Assembly (NCBI GenBank): GCA_964551015.1
Contig: CAZKBP010000032.1
Location: 1 to 64,000 of the forward strand
DNA: 64,000 bases
Reading direction: 5' to 3'
Source: CAZKBP01 sp964551015
GTDB lineage: Bacteria > Bacteroidota > Bacteroidia > Cytophagales > Microscillaceae
Translations under genes and position numbers: made by a program
The notes under the pieces: model-generated
The model's input: the letters and a program-made list of their open reading frames with translations, nothing else
Databases searched by the model: none
What the model was told of the DNA's origin: nothing
In this document: piece after piece, positions 58,388-64,000 of the stretch
Layout: every line of letters starts with the position of its first letter
Position numbering within the stretch: position 1 is the first letter of the stretch

Positions 58388-60553
58388 TCAAACCTCTTCC
58401 TGCTCGGGCATCAACTGCTGCAGAATCTTCTGAGCAGCGATAGAGATGACCGTACCCGGACCAAAAATGCCCCCTACACCCGCCTCGTACAAGAAGTCAT
58501 AATCCTTGGGTGGAATTACCCCGCCCACGATCACCATAATGTCGTCTCGGTCGTATTTTTTGAGTTCTTCAATCAACTGAGGAACAAGGGTTTTGTGCCC
58601 CGCCGCCAGACTGGAGACGCCCACGATATGCACGTCGTTTTCAATGGCCTGACGAGCCACTTCTGCCGGAGTCTGAAAGAGTGATCCAATGTCTACATCA
58701 AAGCCCAGGTCGGCAAAACTGGTAGCAATCACTTTCGCCCCACGGTCGTGCCCGTCTTGCCCCATTTTGGCCACCAAAATACGCGGACGACGCCCTTCCA
58801 GCTCGGCAAATTGATCGGCCATGGCCTGAGCTTGTTTGAAATTCTCATCATCGGATACCTCGGCTGAGTACACACCCGAAATGGCGCGGATCGTGGCTTT
58901 ATGTCGCCCGAAGACTTGCTCCATGGCCTGAGAAATCTCGCCCAAAGTGGCTCTCACGCGGGCCGCTTTCACTGCTAAATCTAAGAGATTCCCTTCACCC
59001 GTTTCGGCACATTTTTGAATGGCTTGAATGGCCGCGTCTACCTGTGCTTGGTCGCGATTGGCTCGGACTTGTTTGATTCTTTCTAACTGAGCTTGCAAGA
59101 CCGCTGCGTTGTCTACCTCTAAGATTTCAATCTCTTCGTCTTTTTCTGGTCGGTACTGATTGACCCCGATAATTTGTTCTTTGCCTGCGTCAATACGTGC
59201 TTGCTTACGGGCGGCGGCTTCCTCGATGCGCATTTTGGGCAAGCCCGTCTCGATGGCCTTGGCCATACCGCCGAGTTCCTCTACTTCTTGGATCAATTCC
59301 CAAGCGCGGTGGCAGAGGTCGTGGGTGAGTTTTTCTACATAATAAGAACCGCCCCAAGGATCCACTACTTGGGTAATACCTGTTTCGTGTTGTAAAAACA
59401 ATTGGGTATTTCGGGCAATTCTCGCCGAAAAGTCTGTAGGTAAAGCCAGAGCTTCATCCAAAGAATTGGTATGGAGTGATTGCGTATGCCCCAAAGCGGC
59501 GGCCATGGCTTCGATACAAGTACGGGTTACATTATTAAAAACATCCTGCTCGGTGAGGCTGTAGCCCGAAGTTTGGCAGTGGGTACGGAGAGCCAAGGAC
59601 TTGGCACTCTTGGGGTTGAACTGCTGGACAATTTTTGCCCAGAGCAAGCGTCCGGCTCGCATTTTGGCAATTTCCATAAAATGATTCATGCCAATCGCCC
59701 AGAAGAAAGAAAGGCGAGGAGCAAAGTCATCAATCTTTAATCCAGCTTTGATGCCCGTACGAATATAGTCTAGGCCGTCGGCCAAGGTGTAAGCCAATTC
59801 CAAATCTGCCGGAGCACCCGCCTCGTGCATGTGGTAGCCGCTGATGCTGATGGAGTTAAAGCGAGGCATTTGCTGGGAAGTAAATTCAAAAATGTCGGCA
59901 ATGATGCGCATACTCGGCTGAGGTGGGTAGATATAAGTATTGCGCACCATAAACTCCTTGAGAATATCATTCTGAATCGTGCCACTCAGTTGCTCGTGTT
60001 TCACGCCCTGCTCTTCAGCGGCTACAATGTAGAAAGCCATTACAGGGATGACAGCTCCGTTCATGGTCATAGATACAGACATTTCATCCAGAGGAATGCC
60101 ATCAAAAAGGATTTTCATATCTTCCACGGAGTCGATGGCGACGCCAGCCTTGCCCACATCTCCTAGCACCCGTTCATTGTCAGAATCATAACCACGGTGG
60201 GTCGCCAGGTCAAAGGCTACGGAAAGCCCTTTTTGACCAGCCGCCAGATTCCTACGATAAAAAGCATTAGAAGCTTCTGCGGTAGAAAAGCCTGCGTACT
60301 GCCGGATCGTCCAGGGGCGTTGCACGTACATCGTCGCGTAAGGGCCACGTAAGTAAGGGGGCTTACCCGCGATAAAACCCAGATGCTCCACCTCTGCGAG
60401 ATTTTCTTTGGTGTAAAAGGGTTGAATAGGGATTTTTTCAGCCGTAATAAAGGGCTTTGCTTCTTTACTTGAAGTAGCTTGGGTACTTGCTTGGGGTTGG
60501 AAAGGAATCTTAGAAAAATCAGGTTTCATATCTTTTGGGAAATACAGTTTCAA
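58388..60553 (-). CDS. Methylmalonyl-CoA mutase, large (alpha) chain
   Basis: This 721-residue B12 enzyme converts (R)-methylmalonyl-CoA to succinyl-CoA, linking propionate, odd-chain and branched-chain catabolism to the TCA cycle. The N-terminal TIM-barrel has RGPYATMYVQRPWTIRQYAG and a substrate-binding LAAGQKGLSVAFDLATHRGY. The C-terminal cobalamin domain has the lower-ligand motif GQDGHDRGAKVI (His in D-x-H-x-x-G, near 605), then the S-x-L and G-G clusters (VGVSSLAAGH, IMVIVGGVIPPKDYDF). Length is typical of the catalytic chain. No small-chain, epimerase or MeaB-chaperone gene is in the window, so they must be elsewhere. Confidence 0.97.
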   Translation of the reverse strand: MKLYFPKDMKPDFSKIPFQPQASTQATSSKEAKPFITAEKIPIQPFYTKENLAEVEHLGFIAGKPPYLRGPYATMYVQRPWTIRQYAGFSTAEASNAFYRRNLAAGQKGLSVAFDLATHRGYDSDNERVLGDVGKAGVAIDSVEDMKILFDGIPLDEMSVSMTMNGAVIPVMAFYIVAAEEQGVKHEQLSGTIQNDILKEFMVRNTYIYPPQPSMRIIADIFEFTSQQMPRFNSISISGYHMHEAGAPADLELAYTLADGLDYIRTGIKAGLKIDDFAPRLSFFWAIGMNHFMEIAKMRAGRLLWAKIVQQFNPKSAKSLALRTHCQTSGYSLTEQDVFNNVTRTCIEAMAAALGHTQSLHTNSLDEALALPTDFSARIARNTQLFLQHETGITQVVDPWGGSYYVEKLTHDLCHRAWELIQEVEELGGMAKAIETGLPKMRIEEAAARKQARIDAGKEQIIGVNQYRPEKDEEIEILEVDNAAVLQAQLERIKQVRANRDQAQVDAAIQAIQKCAETGEGNLLDLAVKAARVRATLGEISQAMEQVFGRHKATIRAISGVYSAEVSDDENFKQAQAMADQFAELEGRRPRILVAKMGQDGHDRGAKVIATSFADLGFDVDIGSLFQTPAEVARQAIENDVHIVGVSSLAAGHKTLVPQLIEELKKYDRDDIMVIVGGVIPPKDYDFLYEAGVGGIFGPGTVISIAAQKILQQLMPEQEEV

Positions 60554-60778
60554 CTAGATACGATCCTAAATTAGGGAATTTTTGATAAAAGTGATATGAT
60601 TTGATTTTGAAAATACAAGCGAATTCGAGAAGAAAGATAGGAAAGAAGGGAGGCTGTAGGGAGAAGATGAGATAAAAAAGCAAGGATTTTATGCCGAAAA
60701 GAGTGCTGAGGAGAGAAAAGCTTTCCGGTTTAAAAATCCCTACCGAAAGCTGGGTGAAGAGGTTCCCGAGGAGCAAAA

Positions 60779-61024
60779 TCAATCTAAGGTCATTCCCATT
60801 TTTTTGAGCTTGCGATCCGCTTCTTCTACCATGTTCTCAAAATCTTCTCCGCCGCCTTGTCTGAGGAATTCATATTTTTTCTTTTTTAGGTTAAAGCGCC
60901 AGAAGCAATATTTGCCGCCTTGGGGTGAGGTAATGAGAAAATAAGGATCGCCATTCATCAAAGATTCAGGATTGTACTCCCAGAAGGATTTCCAAACGAT
61001 TACGCCGTCATGTTTCATAGACAT
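60779..61024 (-). CDS. Small hypothetical protein
   Basis: These 81 residues have no signal or TM. Aromatic, basic beta-like start (KHDGVIVWKSFWEYNP), then YFLITSPQGGKYCFWRFNLK, and a helical acidic end (DFENMVEEADRKLKKMG). Composition is protein-like and a second in-frame ATG six bases inside offers an alternative start. It lies upstream of the mutase gene on the same strand, separated by 225 bp. No family is recognised. Confidence 0.6.
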   Translation of the reverse strand: MSMKHDGVIVWKSFWEYNPESLMNGDPYFLITSPQGGKYCFWRFNLKKKKYEFLRQGGGEDFENMVEEADRKLKKMGMTLD

Positions 61025-61256
61025 TTTTTAGTGTGTGTTGTGATTCAATAAAAAAAGATCGCTCAGGGCAAAGCAATCAATAAAAAATGACAAAAAAATA
61101 TGTTTTTGTATTTTTTTTGAAAACTGCCTTTCATGAATATTAACGGGTTCAATGGCGGTTTTTGTTCGGCAAAACGGGCTTTTTTTGGCTTTTCTCCTAC
61201 CTTGATGATATTCCAAGTGATAAGCTATTTTTGTAGCTTATTGCCTAGCCCAAGTT

Positions 61257-61652
61257 CTAAACTAGAGAACTCACCCAAAACCAAACTTTAGGCAAAAAAA
61301 TAATCAAGCCTGTAATCGCCGCCGCTATAGCTGCCAGCAACACGGCTCCCGACCCCAAATCCTTAACCAAGCCTGCCTGCTGGTGAAATTCTGGACAAAC
61401 AAAATCAACTAATACCTCCAAGGCAGTATTAAAGGTTTCGGCTGTAAGTACGAAACCTATTGCTAGAATCAACCAGCACCATTCTTGCCAGCTAATTTGA
61501 AAAAAAAATCCAAATACAATTACCCAAAAACCCAAAAAAAGATGTATCCAGGCGTTGTGCTGGGTTTTCACCATATAGATCACCCCTCGGAACGCATAAA
61601 CAAAACTCCGAAGACGCGCAGGCACAGAAAAAGGCTTTCGGGACATAAGCAT
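61257..61652 (-). CDS. Diacylglycerol/undecaprenol kinase family protein (DgkA-like)
   Basis: This 131-residue inner-membrane kinase has three TM helices (FLGFWVIVFGFFFQI, WLILAIGFVLTAETFNTALE, AVLLAAIAAAITGLIIFLP). Key motif residues are in AETFNTALEVLVDFVCPEFH (catalytic and metal Glu) and LVKDLGSGAVLLAA (the usual K-D-x-G/A-S/A-x-A-V). It phosphorylates diacylglycerol or undecaprenol with ATP, recycling lipid carriers. Length is normal. It is followed by the alanine dehydrogenase gene region on the same strand. Whether its substrate is the lipid of the storage cluster is not known. Confidence 0.92.
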   Translation of the reverse strand: MLMSRKPFSVPARLRSFVYAFRGVIYMVKTQHNAWIHLFLGFWVIVFGFFFQISWQEWCWLILAIGFVLTAETFNTALEVLVDFVCPEFHQQAGLVKDLGSGAVLLAAIAAAITGLIIFLPKVWFWVSSLV

Positions 61653-61727
61653 TATCGTTAGAGAATGAAAGATTTACCTTTCCATTCTCTTCACTCTTTC
61701 ATTTTTACTTTTTTATTCTTTCTCGAG

Positions 61728-62858
61728 CTATGCCACTTTTTCTGGGGCAAGATAAGATTCTACCTCAGCTAAAGGAAGCCCAAAAGCATCGGCTACTCCC
61801 GCCAGTACAACATTCCCCTTAATAATATTAAGTCCTTTCTTCAACTCAGGGTTACGGCCACAGGCTTCTTTCCAACCTTGATTAGCCAATTGGATCGCAT
61901 AGGGAAGAGTAGCATTGGTAAGTGCCAAGGTGGAGGTGTAAGGAACGGCTCCGGGCATATTGGCTACGCAATAATGAATCACATCATCGATGATATAAAT
62001 AGGATTTTCGTGCGTGGTGGGCTGGCAGGTTTCAATACATCCACCCTGATCTACGGCTACATCGATCAAGACCGTACCCGGACGCATCAATTTGAGCATA
62101 TCACGGGTGATAAGATGTGGAGCTTTGGCACCAGGAATGAGGACAGCTCCAATGATCAAATCTGCGGTTTGGATTGCCTGTTGAATCGCATACTGGTTAG
62201 ACATCATGGTTTCTACATTGGCGGGCATAATATCAGCCAGGTAGCGTAGACGAGCTAAATTAATATCCATAATGGTAACATTGGCTCCCAGACCAGCGGC
62301 CATTTTGGCGGCCTGAGTCCCTACGATTCCGCCTCCCAGAACGATGACGTTAGCGGGCTTGACACCGGGTACACCTCCGAGCAGGACACCTCTTCCTTTC
62401 AAGGGCTTTTCTAAATATTTGGCTCCCTGCTGGACAGCCATTCTCCCCGCGACTTCCGACATGGGAATGAGTAGAGGTAGAGAGCGGTCAGCTTTCTCCA
62501 CGGTTTCGTAAGCTAGACAAACGGCTTTGCTATCAATCATGGCTTTGGTGAGCACTTCGGAAGAGGCAAAGTGAAAATAAGTAAAGACCAATTGATTCTC
62601 ACGGATTAGCTGATACTCTGGCTCGATGGGTTCTTTTACCTTGATAATCATCTCGGCTTTTTGGTAGATATCGGCAATATCAGATAAAATCTCTGCACCC
62701 GCGTGTTGATATTCTTCATTCTCAAAGCCACTGCCTTTTCCAGCTTCGGATTGCACGAAAATTTGATGCTGAAATTTCTTAAGTTCCGCCACACCCGCTG
62801 GGGTGAGCGCCACGCGATTTTCATTATTCTTGATCTCTTTGGGGACTCCAATAATCAT
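61728..62858 (-). CDS. ald: Alanine dehydrogenase
   Basis: These 376 residues catalyse L-alanine + NAD+ + H2O to pyruvate + NH4+ + NADH. The N-terminus (MIIGVPKEIKNNENRVALTP) and the substrate-binding Lys and His blocks (MIIKVKEPIEPEYQLIRENQ, then FTYFHFASS) are typical. The NAD site is VIVLGGGIVGTQAAKMAAGL with NVTIMDIN. Later blocks DVAVDQGGCIETCQPTTHEN and PGAVPYTSTLALTNATLPY match Ald. Length is slightly above the common 371. It works in the cytoplasm in alanine catabolism or ammonium assimilation. Confidence 0.97.
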   Translation of the reverse strand: MIIGVPKEIKNNENRVALTPAGVAELKKFQHQIFVQSEAGKGSGFENEEYQHAGAEILSDIADIYQKAEMIIKVKEPIEPEYQLIRENQLVFTYFHFASSEVLTKAMIDSKAVCLAYETVEKADRSLPLLIPMSEVAGRMAVQQGAKYLEKPLKGRGVLLGGVPGVKPANVIVLGGGIVGTQAAKMAAGLGANVTIMDINLARLRYLADIMPANVETMMSNQYAIQQAIQTADLIIGAVLIPGAKAPHLITRDMLKLMRPGTVLIDVAVDQGGCIETCQPTTHENPIYIIDDVIHYCVANMPGAVPYTSTLALTNATLPYAIQLANQGWKEACGRNPELKKGLNIIKGNVVLAGVADAFGLPLAEVESYLAPEKVA

Positions 62859-63058
62859 GTTATCTAATTTTTTAGTCTAATGAATGAAAATATTCTCCGA
62901 AGATCAAATCAGGGAGAAATACAAGCAGGCTAGTTTTCGCATTGGTAGGGACGATTAATGCCAAATAATATTTGGAAACGTTTTGTCTTGGCGGAGCTAT
63001 CCCAGATAAAATGTCTAACTTGTATGTGCAAAGATACATTGAAGCTAAAGATAATCAT

Positions 63059-63092
63059 AAAAAAGCCAAGCTTTCGTCGTGGAGCTTGGCTT
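63059..63092 (-). terminator. Intrinsic terminator after the DUF1573 gene
   Basis: On the minus strand aagccaagct pairs perfectly with agcttggctt around a 10-nt loop, followed by four T residues. It begins 31 bp after the stop. Confidence 0.85.
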
Positions 63093-63122
63093 AGATATGG
63101 CTGTGTAAATATTTTCTTTGGA

Positions 63123-63923
63123 TTAGCGATTACTCAGGGCACGAGAAGACTTGAACATATGCTTGCTAAAATTCTCGAAAACCTCGGCCTTAAGGCGAAT
63201 TTTCTGCACAGGATTTTGAGGATCATTGGTATAGATGGTAAAATCTTCGTCTAGTTTGCGAATTTGATCCGCATTTAGCGTAAGCTCCAAGGTGACATAT
63301 TGATTGTACTCTACTACCCCGTTAGAGAGGCCAAAAGTGATGCACTTGCATTCGTTATTAAGAGCAGTAATGACCAGATTTTTGTGCCCAGTATTATAGA
63401 TTTTAAATCGCTTTTTGATTTTGCTACCGGTTTCTATCTTCCCAAAATCATACTGATCGGCCTCGATGCGAATGGAAGGTGGGGTTTGCGTTTTGGCGAG
63501 GGATTGCAGACTGGCGTTGTATTTTTTGCCAGCTTTCTCTTCAGCAGAAGTATTACTAGGCTTGACGAAGCCTTTGATGTAAAGCACCTTCAACCCTTGT
63601 TGGGCGTTGCTTCTGACGGTGATACTTTTGGTAAAGGCTCCAGGGCGTCCTTTGCTGTTATAAGAAGCTTTGATTTTACCGGTTTTGCCGGGGGCGATGA
63701 TCTCTTTTGTCCAGAAGGGAGTAGTACAACCACAGGAGGCTTTTACCTCTTGTAGCTCGATGGGCTGATTGCCCTCATTCGTAAATTCAAACTCATAGGT
63801 GGCTACGGTTCCTTCCTCGATGTCCCCGAAGTCGTGGGTTTCTTCCTCGAACTTGATTACTCCTTGAGCAGGAAGCAGAGATATGCTACAAAAAAAGACC
63901 AGAACCAAAGTTATATTTTTCAT
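63123..63923 (-). CDS. Secreted protein with two DUF1573 domains
   Basis: These 266 residues have a signal peptide (ending SLLPAQ). Two Ig-like DUF1573 domains follow. The first contains IKFEEETHDFGDIEEGTVAT, EFTNEGNQPIELQEVKASCG and the signature CGCTTPFW; the second has YDFGKIETGSKIKKRFKIYN and a divergent cysteine motif (NECKCITFG). A final strand set (PQNPVQKIRLKAEVFEN) closes the second domain. DUF1573 is very common in Bacteroidota and related to ASPM-SPD-2-Hydin domains; its role is unknown and probably periplasmic or surface. A terminator follows. Confidence 0.93.
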   Translation of the reverse strand: MKNITLVLVFFCSISLLPAQGVIKFEEETHDFGDIEEGTVATYEFEFTNEGNQPIELQEVKASCGCTTPFWTKEIIAPGKTGKIKASYNSKGRPGAFTKSITVRSNAQQGLKVLYIKGFVKPSNTSAEEKAGKKYNASLQSLAKTQTPPSIRIEADQYDFGKIETGSKIKKRFKIYNTGHKNLVITALNNECKCITFGLSNGVVEYNQYVTLELTLNADQIRKLDEDFTIYTNDPQNPVQKIRLKAEVFENFSKHMFKSSRALSNR

Positions 63924-64000
63924 ATCAATAGAATTGATTAAAGGTGTAATTCGGATTTACTTGAGGAGTATACTCAAATTTAACGGTTTAAGTTCACATT

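Noticed and set aside
60519..60782. 87-codon frame upstream of the methylmalonyl-CoA mutase gene
   Set aside because: It overlaps the mutase start, is Phe/Leu-rich from A/T-rich DNA, and shows no domain.
1..64000. tRNA, rRNA or other structured RNA genes
   Set aside because: I scanned the intergenic stretches for cloverleaf-like arms and conserved RNA motifs and found none I could support; a covariance-model search would be needed to exclude them.

Overview
The window looks like chromosome of a member of the Bacteroidota. Supporting signs are a TonB-dependent receptor with an N-terminal carboxypeptidase-regulatory-like domain, DUF1573, fasciclin and DUF3575 proteins, many short secreted lipoproteins, start sites preceded by A/T-rich sequence rather than Shine-Dalgarno motifs, and moderate-to-low GC. 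The EAD11-type domain and a nested 8/25-bp minisatellite hint at the Saprospiria or Cytophagia, but that placement is inference. No rRNA, tRNA, CRISPR array, transposase or phage gene was seen.

Layout. 1-1005: a 41-bp minisatellite and a VOC/AraC pair. 1169-8434: a lipid-storage cluster holding an enoyl-CoA hydratase relative, a WS/DGAT-SCP2 fusion, a three-domain PlsB-like/HAD/PlsC protein and GpsA; read together they could carry dihydroxyacetone phosphate to triacylglycerol. 8600-11053: a membrane protein with an EAD11-like domain, divergent from a secreted CsgG-like/FN3-like protein. 11369-18012: membrane and outer-membrane proteins around a large TonB receptor. 18299-31410: a lipid and sulfate-ester region with two membrane-anchored sulfatases flanking a second HHxxxD acyltransferase, a DJ-1/PfpI protein, an MBL hydrolase, an acyl-CoA synthetase, an FMN hydroxy-acid oxidase and an allene-oxide-cyclase-like protein. 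Interleaved are gutted genes that keep their 5' and/or 3' ends but have lost the middle: an acyl-CoA dehydrogenase, an enoyl-CoA hydratase and two NMO-type flavin oxidoreductases. A decayed tetR copy lies there too. 31804-35524: a SpoIIE-type phosphatase, a TetR regulator and a CoA-transferase. 35837-43661: a fasciclin/BON pair, a Na+/Ca2+ exchanger, a tagaturonate-reductase-like enzyme with altered catalytic residues, and an AraC regulator. 44040-48632: envelope proteins, a palindromic-repeat insertion, and a DUF763/AlkA pair. 48702-55147: a tetR-controlled RND efflux operon with three matching candidate operators. 55395-63923: thiolase, methylmalonyl-CoA mutase, DAG/undecaprenol kinase, alanine dehydrogenase and a DUF1573 protein.

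The recurring theme is acyl-CoA and neutral-lipid metabolism: activation (FadD), beta-oxidation-type steps (hydratase, thiolase), propionyl-CoA disposal (methylmalonyl-CoA mutase), CoA transfer, and esterification into storage lipids. The decayed genes belong to the same theme, which suggests this lineage is remodelling its lipid catabolism while keeping storage-lipid synthesis intact.
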